From an uncultured Mycoplasmatota bacterium (GTDB lineage Bacteria > Bacillota_I > Bacilli_A > RF39 > UBA660): DNA of 61,822 bases. Positions within the stretch are counted from its first letter, which is position 1; every line of letters starts with the position of its first letter. The stretch spans positions 1 to 61,822 of the forward strand of contig CANRVY010000006.1 in NCBI GenBank assembly GCA_947643405.1. Direction: 5' to 3'. The translations under genes were made by a program, and so were the position numbers. Of this stretch, positions 26,358-35,668 are shown in pieces. The notes under the pieces were generated by a model. That model was not told where the DNA came from and searched no databases. It saw only the letters and a list, made by a program, of their open reading frames with translations.

Positions 26358-26648
26358 TTATCTATTTGAAATATACTTTAATAAATACTCTCCAATTGGA
26401 TCGCTATCAAATTTTACAAACCGATTTTCTCTTAGCAAGCAAGTTGTATTTTGAGTTTGATGATCCACTTTTTCTAATTCTTCTAAATAAAAATCACAGA
26501 TTACAAATTTTCCTTTTGGAGTTTCTTTGACTGCTAAAAAACGCATATTCGTAACAATCAACTGAATTTCTATTTTTTCATTATTAGATTCTATCCAAGC
26601 TTGTGTATCAATAACCTCTATTGTCTCATTGTCTTTAAACTCTAGCAT
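26358..26648 (-). CDS. Hypothetical small protein
   Basis: A 96-residue protein with a beta-rich pattern (TIEVIDTQAWIESNNEKIEI, LIVTNMRFLAVKE) and a terminal helix (IGEYLLKYI). The spacing of strands with a final helix is reminiscent of a small PH-like domain, but this is not a family call. AAAGGTG lies 8 bases before the ATG. It is upstream of tRNA-Met and downstream of the SDR gene on the same strand. Confidence 0.6.
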   Translation of the reverse strand: MLEFKDNETIEVIDTQAWIESNNEKIEIQLIVTNMRFLAVKETPKGKFVICDFYLEELEKVDHQTQNTTCLLRENRFVKFDSDPIGEYLLKYISNR

Positions 26649-26679
26649 TTAATATCACCTTTCTAAGTATAACATGAAG

Positions 26680-27462
26680 TCACTCGAAAAACAACTGAAA
26701 TAATTTTGCCATTATAACTTCTATGAAAGGAGCTCGATAAATAAATTTCGATTTTTTACTGTCAATTGCTTCACATATTTTATTACTAATAGATGTTAAA
26801 TTCTTTTTAGAAAGCCTCAATAACATTTGATCTTGCTTATGAAGCAATTCTATAATCTTATTAAAATAACTTTCTGTTTCCACTTCAGGATATTTATTTT
26901 CTAACATAATTCTATTAAAACCAGTCTTGTATAATCCAGGTTCTATTAAAGTAACAATAATAGGAAGTTTTGTCTCTAAGAGTTCTAGCTTCAAGCATTC
27001 TGCCCATTTAATAAGGCTTGCTTTTGTTGAACAATAACTTCCTAAGAAAGGTACTGGCAAAATTCCAGCCAAAGATGCCATCAAAATGATCTTTCCATTT
27101 TTTCTTTCTATCATTTTTTTTAAAATATATTGTAGAAGTTCTAAATTTGCAAACACATTTGTTTCATAGTTTTCCCTGACTCTATTTATATCCATGTTCA
27201 TAACACTTCCACCCATTCCAATTGCTGCATTTGCTATATAAATATCAATATCTAATAAGTCTAATTGTTTGTAATCATTTTTATTTTTAATGTCTAATTT
27301 TAAACAGGTTACATGTAATTTCTCTTGGTACTTTTTTTGAATTCGCTCTAACTCTTTTTCTGTATGAACAGATGCATAAATATGATAGTTTTTATTTAGT
27401 AATTGTTCTATTACTTGATGCATAATTCCACTTCTTGCACCTGTTATTAAAATTGTTTTCAT
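26680..27462 (-). CDS. Short-chain dehydrogenase/reductase
   Basis: A 260-residue SDR with the nucleotide-binding TGARSGI motif at the N terminus, the NAA motif (IANAAIG), a catalytic serine region (LMASLAG) and the YCSTK (YxxxK) active site. The last 60 residues are more variable and define substrate. It ends in TGA, confirming that TGA is a stop in this organism. It is 18 bases from folD, so the two are an operon. Substrate unknown. Confidence 0.9.
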   Translation of the reverse strand: MKTILITGARSGIMHQVIEQLLNKNYHIYASVHTEKELERIQKKYQEKLHVTCLKLDIKNKNDYKQLDLLDIDIYIANAAIGMGGSVMNMDINRVRENYETNVFANLELLQYILKKMIERKNGKIILMASLAGILPVPFLGSYCSTKASLIKWAECLKLELLETKLPIIVTLIEPGLYKTGFNRIMLENKYPEVETESYFNKIIELLHKQDQMLLRLSKKNLTSISNKICEAIDSKKSKFIYRAPFIEVIMAKLFQLFFE

Positions 27463-27480
27463 AAAAAATCACCAGTATTA

Positions 27481-28323
27481 TTATTTACCAGTGTTCTTAT
27501 TATTATAACATTCTATTACATTTTTTAGTAACATAGTAACTGTCATTGGGCCAACTCCACCTGGTACAGGTGTAATATAAGATGCCTTTTTTTCTACCTT
27601 ATCAAAGTCAACATCTCCATATAGTTTCCCATCTTCTCTTGTAATTCCCACATCAACAATAATTACTCCTTCTTTTACCATATCAGCAGTAATCAAATGT
27701 TTCTTTCCAACAGCTACAATCAAAATATCAGCTAATTTTGTAAGTTCTTTCAAATTCTCTGTTTTAGAATGACAAACTGTAACTGTAGCATCTTTTTTTA
27801 AAAACAGTTGTACCAATGGTTTTCCTACTAAGTTGCTTCTTCCAACTACAACTACATGCTTTCCTGCTACTTCAATTTCTTTTCTTTTTAATAATTCTAT
27901 AACTGCTTGTGGCGTACATGGAACAAAACATTTTCTGTTGTTATAAAACCTAGCTATGCTTTTATCTGTTAATCCATCCACATCTTTTGATACCTCAATT
28001 GCATTAATAATTTTTTTTGTACTCATTCCACTTGGAAGTGGTAATTGAACAATAATTCCGTCAATATATTCATCATTATTCAGTTCTACAATTTTATTGA
28101 CAATTTCTCTTTCACTTGTATCAAAAGCATATTGAAATAGTCTAAAGTTCATTCCTATTTCATTCGCCGCTTTCGCTTTTCCTTTGATATAAGCATTACT
28201 AGCTGGGTCTTCTCCAATTTGTATTACTGCTAAGCTTGGCTTGATCATACATGTTTTTACTTTGGAAGCAAGTTCTTCTTTAATTTGCTTGCTTATTTCT
28301 TTTCCGTCTATTATTTGACTCAT
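27481..28323 (-). CDS. folD: Bifunctional methylenetetrahydrofolate dehydrogenase/cyclohydrolase
   Basis: A 280-residue FolD. The family signatures DGIIVQLPLPSG and PVPGGVGPMTVTML are both present, with the NAD(P)-binding VVVGRSNLVGKP. The catalytic lysine lies in AYIKGKAKAANEIG. It interconverts 5,10-methylene-, methenyl- and 10-formyl-tetrahydrofolate for one-carbon metabolism. Full family length and intact motifs make this a confident call. Confidence 0.97.
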   Translation of the reverse strand: MSQIIDGKEISKQIKEELASKVKTCMIKPSLAVIQIGEDPASNAYIKGKAKAANEIGMNFRLFQYAFDTSEREIVNKIVELNNDEYIDGIIVQLPLPSGMSTKKIINAIEVSKDVDGLTDKSIARFYNNRKCFVPCTPQAVIELLKRKEIEVAGKHVVVVGRSNLVGKPLVQLFLKKDATVTVCHSKTENLKELTKLADILIVAVGKKHLITADMVKEGVIIVDVGITREDGKLYGDVDFDKVEKKASYITPVPGGVGPMTVTMLLKNVIECYNNKNTGK

Positions 28324-28420
28324 AAAATCACCTCTATGTGCTTTATCTTTCTTATCATTATTATATCATTAATAAAAGTGAAAAAAAATATTTTTTAACA
28401 TGTTTTACATTCGAAGTGTA

Positions 28421-28443
28421 AAAAAAAGCATCTTTTTGATGCT
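28421..28443 (-). terminator. Rho-independent terminator
   Basis: AGCATC/GATGCT stem with a 5-base loop and a long T-run on the minus strand, just beyond the rubrerythrin stop. Confidence 0.85.
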
Positions 28444-28448
28444 CTTTA

Positions 28449-28988
28449 TTAATAATTTGTGGCTCTTAATTCAAAATATGCTTGTGGATGAGCACAAATT
28501 GGACAAACCTCTGGAGCTTTTTCTCCAAAGTGAACGTGCCCGCAGTTACGACATACCCACATTGTTTTTGTTTCTTTTTCAAACACTTTTCCTTCTTTGA
28601 TATTAGCTAGTAATGCTTTATATCTTTCTTCATGTTCCTTTTCAATTTTAGCTACTCCTTCAAAAAGGAATGCGATTTTTTCAAATCCTTCTTCACGAGC
28701 TATTTTAGCGAATTCTGCATACATTTCTGTCCATTCATAGTTTTCTCCATTTGCTGCATCCTCTAAGTTTTCAATTGTTGATGGCACTTGATCTTCATGT
28801 AATAGTTTGAACCACATTTTAGCATGTTCTTTTTCATTTTTAGCAGTTTCTTCAAAAATTGCTGCAATTTGCTCATATCCTTCTTTTTTTGCTTTAGATG
28901 CATAATAAGTGTATTTGTTTCTTGCTTGGCTTTCCCCAGCAAAAGCTGCCATTAAATTTTGTTCTGTTTTTGTTCCTTTTAAGTTCAT
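28449..28988 (-). CDS. rbr: Rubrerythrin
   Basis: A 179-residue rubrerythrin: a ferritin-like diiron domain ([46 protein letters not shown]) followed by a rubredoxin domain with [10 protein letters not shown] and CPICAHP. It reduces hydrogen peroxide in anaerobes. It overlaps the upstream PerR-like gene by 4 bases (ATGA), so the repressor and its target are one operon, the common arrangement for oxidative-stress defence in Clostridia. Confidence 0.97.
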   Translation of the reverse strand: MNLKGTKTEQNLMAAFAGESQARNKYTYYASKAKKEGYEQIAAIFEETAKNEKEHAKMWFKLLHEDQVPSTIENLEDAANGENYEWTEMYAEFAKIAREEGFEKIAFLFEGVAKIEKEHEERYKALLANIKEGKVFEKETKTMWVCRNCGHVHFGEKAPEVCPICAHPQAYFELRATNY

Positions 28989-29368
28989 ATGTTTTCCTTC
29001 TTTCTACATTCTTTACAGATTCCTGTAAGCAATAATTCTTGAGATAGTATTCTATTACCACTTTTTTCTTCTACATACTCGGCGATATTTGGTATCATTG
29101 TTTTTTCTAAATCTAAGATAATTCCACAATTCAAACATTTCATATGAGCATGCATATCCTTTTTATCATAATGTGCATTTTCATCAAGATTTGTTATTTT
29201 TCTTATATATCCTTCCTCTACCAATTGATTTAAATTACGATATACAGTTCCCAAACTAATATTTGGAATAATTTTTCTTACATCTTCATAAATCATTTCA
29301 GCTGTTGGGTGGTCATAAGAGTTTTTTATTCTTTCAAATATACATTCTCTTCTATCAGAATATTTCAA
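28985..29368 (-). CDS. Fur family peroxide-responsive repressor (PerR-like)
   Basis: A 127-residue Fur family regulator: winged HTH ([29 protein letters not shown]), metal-site histidines ([17 protein letters not shown]) and a second CxxC (CKECRKK). The start is TTG at 29368 after AGGAAGTG. Because rubrerythrin follows directly, a PerR-type peroxide sensor is more likely than an iron-sensing Fur. A PerR-box-like sequence lies about 36 bp upstream. Confidence 0.9.
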   Translation of the reverse strand: MKYSDRRECIFERIKNSYDHPTAEMIYEDVRKIIPNISLGTVYRNLNQLVEEGYIRKITNLDENAHYDKKDMHAHMKCLNCGIILDLEKTMIPNIAEYVEEKSGNRILSQELLLTGICKECRKKENI

Positions 29369-29403
29369 AATATCACTTCCTAAGTAGTAATGATTACTAT
29401 TTC

Positions 29404-29418
29404 TAATTATTATTATAA
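29404..29418. promoter_or_regulatory. PerR-box-like operator
   Basis: TAATTATTATTATAA matches one perfect half of the TTATAAT-n-ATTATAA PerR/Fur-type box and a degenerate second half. It lies upstream of the PerR-like gene, as expected for autoregulation. Confidence 0.45.
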
Positions 29419-29505
29419 GTTCCTTTTAAAAATTTGTCAACCAAAATTTTTGTGCTTTTTAGCAAAATATTTCAAAATTTATGTTATGATAAGTATGGTG
29501 ATTTT

Positions 29506-29841
29506 ATGATTGATAATATTGGAATCGACATTATTGAAAATGAAAGGATTGAAAAGCATATATCTAAAGAATTTATAAATATGGTGCTTACTAAAAATGA
29601 AAAATTATTATATTTTTCTAAAATAGGACATAAAAAACTAGAATTTTTATGTGGAAGATTCGCCTTAAAAGAGGCAATCATAAAAGCAGTCAATAAACAT
29701 GAAAATCCACATTTTCAAGAAATAGAAATTTTAACAAAAAAAAATGGCGCACCTATCGCCACTTTCAAAAGTTATAAATTCATTGTTTCAATTGCTCATG
29801 AAAAACATTATACAGTTGCACAAGCTATTCTTTTAAGATAG
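29506..29841 (+). CDS. acpS: Holo-[acyl-carrier-protein] synthase
   Basis: A 111-residue AcpS. It has the GIDIIENERI opening with the metal-binding Asp, CGRFALKEAIIKA with the second metal ligand, and VSIAHEKHYTVAQ. It transfers 4'-phosphopantetheine from CoA to acyl carrier proteins. ATG at 29506 gives the family start; the longer frame from 29434 adds non-conserved sequence. It is convergent with the FkbH/ACP/MBOAT operon, whose ACP it could activate. The two transcription units share a terminator. Confidence 0.95.
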   Translation: MIDNIGIDIIENERIEKHISKEFINMVLTKNEKLLYFSKIGHKKLEFLCGRFALKEAIIKAVNKHENPHFQEIEILTKKNGAPIATFKSYKFIVSIAHEKHYTVAQAILLR

Positions 29842-29851
29842 CTTGTTTTTT
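29821..29851. terminator. Terminator shared by convergent genes
   Basis: CAAGCTAT/ATAGCTTG (29821-29828, 29838-29845) followed by TTTTTT on the plus strand, overlapping the 3' ends of acpS and the transketolase C-subunit gene. Confidence 0.75.
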
Positions 29852-30750
29852 ATTATTTCATAAATGTTATTTTTATCTAATCTGTTCATTTCTAATACTT
29901 GACTATGCGTTCCATATCCGACTGCAAAAGTATCAGCTAATCCTATTTTTATTAATTCTACATTTAATTTATTTTCAGCAATTACATCAGCAATACTACT
30001 TCCTATTCCGCCAATCACATTGTGCTCTTCTACAGAAAATATCACCGAATTTTTTTTACATTCTTCTATTACTGATTGTTGATCAAAAGGCTTAATAGTA
30101 GAAATATTAACTACTTCAAGTGAAAAGCCTTCATCACTTAATCGTTTTGCTGCACTCAATACTTCACTTGTAATGCTCCCTGTTGTAAATATTGCTCCCT
30201 TATTTCCTTCTAGCAAAACGTTGTTTTTTCCAAGTTTAAATGTACAGTTATCCGGATAAATTTCCATTTCGTTACTCATTCCCATTCTTACATAAACTGG
30301 TCCATTTATGTCATAAGCTGTATAAATGCATTTTTCTAATTCTTTTGGAGAGCATGGAGAAAGAATGGTTAAATTAGGCAAAGCTTTCAAAGCTGCAATG
30401 TCCTCTGTAGTGTGATGTGTAACACCTAATGTTGACCAAGCAAGGCCACTCCCCATTCCTATTAATTTTACATTTTTATTTTGAATACAAACATCATTTC
30501 TTATAAATTCATAAGACCGATACGCCAAAAAAGCACTTGTTGTATACACAAAAGGAATTTTGCCACAACTGGCTAAACCTGCTGCTGCAGCTACTTTGTT
30601 ATTTTCACTAATTCCAAAATTAATTATCTGATTCGGAAATTCTCTAGCAATCATTTCATCATAATCGGTTCCGCTATCTGATAAGCATGAGATAACATTC
30701 TTATCTTTTTTTAATAGTTGATATAGAGAGTTTATATAGCTTTTCTGCAT
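29833..30750 (-). CDS. Transketolase-like C-terminal subunit
   Basis: A 305-residue protein equivalent to the pyrimidine-binding and C-terminal domains of transketolase. It has FGISENNKVAAAAGLASCGK, the VTHHTTEDIAALKALP segment, and VEEHNVIGGIGSSIADVI in the final domain. It overlaps the N-subunit gene by 19 bases, so translation is coupled. Split transketolases with separate subunits occur in sugar-acid and specialised pathways. As the last gene of the eight-gene FkbH operon it probably supplies or rearranges a sugar-derived precursor. Confidence 0.9.
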   Translation of the reverse strand: MQKSYINSLYQLLKKDKNVISCLSDSGTDYDEMIAREFPNQIINFGISENNKVAAAAGLASCGKIPFVYTTSAFLAYRSYEFIRNDVCIQNKNVKLIGMGSGLAWSTLGVTHHTTEDIAALKALPNLTILSPCSPKELEKCIYTAYDINGPVYVRMGMSNEMEIYPDNCTFKLGKNNVLLEGNKGAIFTTGSITSEVLSAAKRLSDEGFSLEVVNISTIKPFDQQSVIEECKKNSVIFSVEEHNVIGGIGSSIADVIAENKLNVELIKIGLADTFAVGYGTHSQVLEMNRLDKNNIYEIIKNKLS

Positions 30751-31565
30751 GTTTGAATCTCCTCCTCACTAATCTCTAATTCTGTCATAAATGTTTTTAA
30801 TTCCTTTTTATTTGGAAGTCGCCAATGCCATCTTGAATCATTTTCAATGATAGAAACACCTTTTCCTTTTATTGTATTTGCTAGAATAACAAGTGGTTTT
30901 TCTATATTATCTTCATTTTGAAATAATTGATCCAAAGCATTTACATCATGTCCATTTACTTCTTCTACCTGCCATCCAAATGAAAGAAAACGTTCTTTCC
31001 AAGAAGGAATGCTCATAATTGCTTCTAGTGAACCCATTTTTTGTATTTTATTACAATCAACAATTGCTACTAAATTATCCAATTTATAATGAGCAGCAAA
31101 CATAATCGCTTCCCAAATTGCGCCTTCTTCACATTCACCATCGCCTAATAATACATATACTTTTTCTTTTTTTCCATCTAATTTTTTAGCTAGTGCCATT
31201 CCTACTCCTAATGAAAGCCCATGTCCTAAAGAACCAGTGGTTGCTTCTATTCCTGGAATATATGGGATGCAAGGCTCTCCACCTAAAACGCTTCCTGGCT
31301 TACAAAAAGAAGCTAGAAATTCTTTATCAAAAAAACCTGCTTTACAAAGAATTGTATATAATGCTAAGCTTCCATGACCTTTACTTAAAATAAAAAGATC
31401 ACGACTTTCCATATTTGGATTTTTTGAATCATATTTTAAATTATGATTTATATATAAACTATATAAGATTTCTACAATGGAAAACGCAGAAGCTATATGC
31501 GCTATATTAACAGAATAACCTGTTAAAAATATTTGTCTTCGTAATTCTTTTAATTCTTGTTCCAT
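30732..31565 (-). CDS. Transketolase-like N-terminal subunit (TPP-binding)
   Basis: A 277-residue protein with the thiamine-pyrophosphate motif (LLGDGECEEGAIWEA and a later VDCNKIQ) and transketolase blocks SKGHGSLALYTIL and TGSLGHGLSLGVGMA. It pairs with the C-subunit encoded immediately downstream. Split enzymes of this size are normal and are not a broken single gene. The substrate may differ from housekeeping transketolase because the pair sits in an ACP/MBOAT operon. Confidence 0.92.
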   Translation of the reverse strand: MEQELKELRRQIFLTGYSVNIAHIASAFSIVEILYSLYINHNLKYDSKNPNMESRDLFILSKGHGSLALYTILCKAGFFDKEFLASFCKPGSVLGGEPCIPYIPGIEATTGSLGHGLSLGVGMALAKKLDGKKEKVYVLLGDGECEEGAIWEAIMFAAHYKLDNLVAIVDCNKIQKMGSLEAIMSIPSWKERFLSFGWQVEEVNGHDVNALDQLFQNEDNIEKPLVILANTIKGKGVSIIENDSRWHWRLPNKKELKTFMTELEISEEEIQTCRKAI

Positions 31566-31574
31566 AAATTTCTC

Positions 31575-32420
31575 CTATCCAAATAATGTGATTGTTTCAG
31601 AGTCAAGTCCTGAACCACCTAAATATGGCATTTCATTTAATATTTTCATATCTTCACTTGATATTTCAAAATCGAATACATCTAAATTATTTTGCATTCT
31701 CTCCACGTTTTTACTTTTAGGAAGAGGCAAAACTCCGTTTTGTAAACACCACTTAATACAAAGTTGTGCTATTGTTATTTGATATTTACTAGCAATTTCT
31801 TCTAATTTTTCAATTTTCAGCATTTTTCCTGATCCCAGAGGACTCCATGCTTCTACTACAATTCCTTTTTCTTTACAGTATTTTCTAGTTTCTTCTTGAT
31901 TTTGCCCTATATGCATTTCAATTTGATTCACCATTGGTATTATAGTAGCACTCTCTAGTAATTTTTCTAATTGATTTTTCTTAAAATTACAAACACCAAT
32001 TGCTTTTACATATCCTTCTTGATATAGGTATTCCATAGCTTCCCAAGTCTCTTTATTTATTTCTATCCAGTTTTCATAAATAGCTTTAGAAGCTGGCCAA
32101 TGTATTAAATATAAATCTAAATATTCACAGTCTAAATTTTTGATCGTTCTTTTGCATGCCTTTATAATATTCTCATATCCTCGGTCTTCATTCCACAACT
32201 TTCCGCTTATGAAAAGTTCACTTCTAGAAATTCCAGACTTTTTTAATCCAGCTCCAATTACTTGCTCATTTCCATATGCGGATGCAGTATCAAAAAGCCG
32301 ATATCCAGACTTAACTGCATTTTCAATAATTTGAATTGTTTCCTCTTTATTTTTTAATCTCCAAGTTCCATATCCTATCAAAGGAATTTTTTGACCATTT
32401 GAAAGTTTATAATACTTCAT
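31575..32420 (-). CDS. Aldo/keto reductase
   Basis: A 281-residue NADPH-dependent aldo/keto reductase with the catalytic tetrad: Asp and Tyr in FDTASAYGNEQ, Lys in ISGKLW and His in DLYLIHWPAS. The cofactor-binding end LPKSKNVERMQNNLDVFDF is intact. Its start abuts the stop of the SGNH-like gene and it is followed after 9 bases by the transketolase pair, so it belongs to the operon. It could reduce an aldehyde or ketone intermediate. Confidence 0.92.
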   Translation of the reverse strand: MKYYKLSNGQKIPLIGYGTWRLKNKEETIQIIENAVKSGYRLFDTASAYGNEQVIGAGLKKSGISRSELFISGKLWNEDRGYENIIKACKRTIKNLDCEYLDLYLIHWPASKAIYENWIEINKETWEAMEYLYQEGYVKAIGVCNFKKNQLEKLLESATIIPMVNQIEMHIGQNQEETRKYCKEKGIVVEAWSPLGSGKMLKIEKLEEIASKYQITIAQLCIKWCLQNGVLPLPKSKNVERMQNNLDVFDFEISSEDMKILNEMPYLGGSGLDSETITLFG

Positions 32421-33487
32421 TATTCCTCCCCATTCATTATTTTAATAATCGTTTCTTTTGTTACTTTTACTTGTTGATTCCAATTTGGTAAAAGTCTATT
32501 CCAAGATTCATATTCTTTATCTTTTCTTCTATCTGGCAAATTATAATGTTCTTTTAAATATGCAATTAAAAAATCTGTATATTTATCCGCTCCAAATATA
32601 TTAACATGATTTTCATTATAAAAATCTGTATCAAAATTTAATTGCATTTCATCTGAATAAAGATTGGCATCTAGAAAATCAAATCCTGCTTCTTTTACTT
32701 TTCTCTCTACATAATTAAAATTTTCTCTATGTGATTCTCTTTCTTCATAAGGAGAAACTACAAATAAAAATTTATGATTTGTCGTTTTTAAATACGCTAA
32801 TAATTCATCTAGTATTTCTACAGTATCTTCTTTCATAGGCGTTTCTTTATCAGTTTCAAATTTGTGTTTCGTAATTGGAGCTACTTTTGGGACAAAATAG
32901 AAACCTTTTAGGGGATTCTGATAAATTTGGAACATCATTTTTAAGTTGTTTCTATAATCTAAATTTTCTGGTTTGCGATGATATTTTATAATATCAAAAT
33001 GATATGATAAGGTATCTTCTTTTAATACGTTCCTTACATATTTTTCAATAAATTTTGCTTTTTCTATTGAAAATGGTGTTCCTGTTAGAAAGTTTCGATA
33101 CGCCACTTCTGTTGGCGGCTGTTCCTTATCTCTATATTGGAATGCCCTCGCATCTATAATAATTACTTCTGGATTTTGTTTTTTTAGTACTTCCTTAATT
33201 AAGTAGATGTAAATTTCTGGTTGAATTGTACTTGCCCCGAAATCGTAAGAGGCAATTCCTTCTTTTTCATACGCCCGTAATGGTTCCCAATACACAAATC
33301 CTGCACTTCCACCTACATATACCATATCTAATGAATTCTTTTTTTCTCCATAAAAACCAGCTATATTATTAAGAGCATAATCTTCCGGCTTCATCAAATA
33401 TGTAAGAATAATAAATAAAAAGCAGAAAGTAATGCTAAATATTATGGTTTTTAAAATTGGAATTATATGTTTTTTTGTATTTGTCAT
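32420..33487 (-). CDS. SGNH-like membrane-anchored acyltransferase partner of MBOAT
   Basis: A 355-residue protein with an N-terminal membrane anchor (IIPILKTIIFSITFCFLFII) and an extracellular SGNH-hydrolase-like fold. DMVYVGGSAGFVYWEP carries the nucleophile-type GxS, IIIDARAF a central strand, and NENHVNIFGADKYTDFL the late His region. The layout is like DltD or AlgX/AlgJ partners of MBOAT proteins, which move acyl groups onto surface polymers. ATG at 33487 (GGAGG eight bases upstream) starts just after the MBOAT stop. Confidence 0.75.
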   Translation of the reverse strand: MTNTKKHIIPILKTIIFSITFCFLFIILTYLMKPEDYALNNIAGFYGEKKNSLDMVYVGGSAGFVYWEPLRAYEKEGIASYDFGASTIQPEIYIYLIKEVLKKQNPEVIIIDARAFQYRDKEQPPTEVAYRNFLTGTPFSIEKAKFIEKYVRNVLKEDTLSYHFDIIKYHRKPENLDYRNNLKMMFQIYQNPLKGFYFVPKVAPITKHKFETDKETPMKEDTVEILDELLAYLKTTNHKFLFVVSPYEERESHRENFNYVERKVKEAGFDFLDANLYSDEMQLNFDTDFYNENHVNIFGADKYTDFLIAYLKEHYNLPDRRKDKEYESWNRLLPNWNQQVKVTKETIIKIMNGEE

Positions 33488-33488
33488 A

Positions 33489-34997
33489 TTAAAAACCTCC
33501 ATAAATGAAATCACTAGCGTTATATCCAGGGCCATATGCGCCATAGATTAAAATGGAAAAGATTATAATGAAAAGGATAATCCATCGAAACCATATATTT
33601 TGTTTGGAAAGCCAATTTAAAACATCTATATTTTTATATTTTAAATAATCTACTACGATTACAATAGAGCTTGCAAATAATATGACCATTGGCAATTTTG
33701 GCAACTCATAAAGTAATCCTACTCGTGGCATAATAAATATATTTTTGATAATTGTTAAACTAGAGCCCAAATTTGGGGCACAAGCAAATAACCAAATAAA
33801 ACACATTAATAAAAATGTTCTAAAAGATTGAAATAAACGAAAGCTAAAACATTCTGTTTTAATTTTTAACTTTTTCGTAATTGAATTAACTTTTTCTCCA
33901 AACATTTCTCCTAGTGTTAAGTAAATCCATGGCAATATTCCAGCCGCGAAAATATATTTATAAGAAGCTCCATGCCATAATCCAATTAAAAACCATAATA
34001 TGAAGATTGACAATAAAGTTGGAATTTTCTTTCCGATCTTTTTTCCAAATTTCTTTTTACAGGTTTTCCCTAAATTTTGAAACAATGACGATTTTAATAA
34101 TGGATACATAATATAGTCTTTGGCCCACGCTCCAAGAGATATGTGCCATCTTCTCCAAAACTCTGACAAATTTTTTGAGAAAAATGGACTTTCAAAGTTC
34201 TCTATTAATGTAATTCCATACATTTTAGAAGCACCATTTACAATATCCATACAACCTGAAAAATCGGCATATATTTGAATTGCATAAAGCATAACTGCAT
34301 TTATTATATAAAAACCAGTAAAATTATTATACTGTGTAAATACTTGCCTTACGAAAGGCGCTAATAAATCAGCAATCACTAGTTTCTTCATCAAACCATA
34401 CATAATTCGGTAAAATCCTTGAAACAAGTTATTCCAATCAAATTCTTTAGGCTCAAAAAGTTCTTTTTTCATATCATTATATCTGACAAATGGTCCTGAA
34501 ATCATAATCGGATAGTAGCATGAAAATAATGCATGCTTCAGTATGTTTTTTTGCGGTTCGTACGCTTCTCTATAAACATCAATTACATATCCTGTTAATG
34601 ATAATGTGTAGTACGAAAGACCCAGTGGTGCCAATAAAGATACTGTTCCAAAATGGAAATTTATATGAAACAAATTTCCAAATGCATTTAAAGTAATTGG
34701 AAAAATATTAATATATTTTAATGCACACAAAATGGATAGAATCGAAAATAAAGTAACAAATAGAGTTATTTTCTTTTGCTTTTTTGTTTTACATTTATCA
34801 TAAAGATAGTTTGTACCAATATAAGTTGCTAAAATCCCAAATAATAAATATAGTAATAACTTCCATTCACATGATAATAAAAAAAACAAAATACTTGCTA
34901 TTAATAAAAAGGCCCATCTATATTTTCTAGGAAAAATATAATAGCAAATAACGGTTATCAATAAAAAAACCAAAAACGAAAACGATACAATTGACAT
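33489..34997 (-). CDS. MBOAT family membrane O-acyltransferase
   Basis: A 502-residue multi-span membrane protein of the MBOAT/AlgI/DltB type. It has PLGLSYYTLSLTGYVIDVYR, the PIMISGPFVRYNDMKKELFE block, DFSGCMDIVNGASKMYG, FWRRWHISLGAWAKDYIMYP and the catalytic-His motif WFLIGLWHGASYKYI. Such proteins pass an acyl group, often from an acyl carrier protein, across the membrane to a polysaccharide. Here the donor may be the ACP encoded two genes upstream. Start at 34997 after GGAG. Confidence 0.95.
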   Translation of the reverse strand: MSIVSFSFLVFLLITVICYYIFPRKYRWAFLLIASILFFLLSCEWKLLLYLLFGILATYIGTNYLYDKCKTKKQKKITLFVTLFSILSILCALKYINIFPITLNAFGNLFHINFHFGTVSLLAPLGLSYYTLSLTGYVIDVYREAYEPQKNILKHALFSCYYPIMISGPFVRYNDMKKELFEPKEFDWNNLFQGFYRIMYGLMKKLVIADLLAPFVRQVFTQYNNFTGFYIINAVMLYAIQIYADFSGCMDIVNGASKMYGITLIENFESPFFSKNLSEFWRRWHISLGAWAKDYIMYPLLKSSLFQNLGKTCKKKFGKKIGKKIPTLLSIFILWFLIGLWHGASYKYIFAAGILPWIYLTLGEMFGEKVNSITKKLKIKTECFSFRLFQSFRTFLLMCFIWLFACAPNLGSSLTIIKNIFIMPRVGLLYELPKLPMVILFASSIVIVVDYLKYKNIDVLNWLSKQNIWFRWIILFIIIFSILIYGAYGPGYNASDFIYGGF

Positions 34998-35010
34998 ATA
35001 CTTCACTCCA

Positions 35011-35430
35011 TTATTCTAAAAAACCAATTTTCATAGTTCCTCTAGAGACTTTTTCATCCATTTTATCTATAATAGTAAACTTAATTGTAATTCTAGAAAA
35101 ACGATCATCTTTTTCGGTTACTTTTCCTACTACTGTTAAAGGGCATCTTGATAAAAAAACTGGCTTTACAAAATTTACTTCTACACTATGAATTAAACTT
35201 TTCTCTCCTGGTAAATAAACACCAGCTAATGTTGAAAGTGCTGAAGCAGTTAACATTCCATATACTACTTTTTCAGAATAGCCTTTTTCTCTTGCAAATT
35301 CTAAATCATTATGTAATGGATTGATATCATTAGTAATCATGAGGAATTGCTTCACCTTTCGTTCATCAAGTTCGAAAACAAAACTTTCCTCATGACCAAT
35401 CTCTAATTCTTTAATGCTGAAACGATTCAT
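35011..35430 (-). CDS. MaoC-like (hotdog) hydratase/dehydratase
   Basis: A 139-residue hotdog protein with the MaoC catalytic Asp/His motif (NDINPLHNDLEFA) and the VVYGMLTASALSTL helix. MaoC-like enzymes hydrate or dehydrate acyl-thioesters. Within this operon the substrate is probably the acyl group on the adjacent ACP. The start overlaps the ACP stop by 4 bases (ATGA), so the two are coupled. Confidence 0.88.
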   Translation of the reverse strand: MNRFSIKELEIGHEESFVFELDERKVKQFLMITNDINPLHNDLEFAREKGYSEKVVYGMLTASALSTLAGVYLPGEKSLIHSVEVNFVKPVFLSRCPLTVVGKVTEKDDRFSRITIKFTIIDKMDEKVSRGTMKIGFLE

Positions 35431-35666
35431 TGTCTTTCTAATATAATGTCAACCATCTCACCAACATTTTTCATTGATGTTACTTCGCTCATATTAAATT
35501 TAATTCCAAAACGGTTCTCTATTGCCACTACTAAATTGATATGTTCTAAGCTATCCCAATCTTCAATATCTTCTGCTGTTGTTGTATCTGTTACATGAAT
35601 ACTCTCATCATCAAATACTTCTTCAAAAACTTCATCTAATGCTTTATAAATTTCTTCTCTTGTCAT
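35427..35666 (-). CDS. Acyl carrier protein
   Basis: A 79-residue acidic four-helix carrier with the phosphopantetheine serine in DWDSLEHINLVVAIENRFG. It follows the FkbH-like gene by 2 bases and overlaps the MaoC-like gene. The DWDSLEH context is typical of dedicated carriers in secondary or surface pathways rather than fatty-acid ACP (DSLD/E). It would hold the unit loaded by the FkbH-like protein. Confidence 0.93.
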   Translation of the reverse strand: MTREEIYKALDEVFEEVFDDESIHVTDTTTAEDIEDWDSLEHINLVVAIENRFGIKFNMSEVTSMKNVGEMVDIILERQ

Positions 35667-35668
35667 AA

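Noticed and set aside
29833-31565. Transketolase seemingly split by a frameshift
   Set aside because: Both halves have proper starts, overlap in the usual way and match the two-subunit form, so this is a normal architecture.
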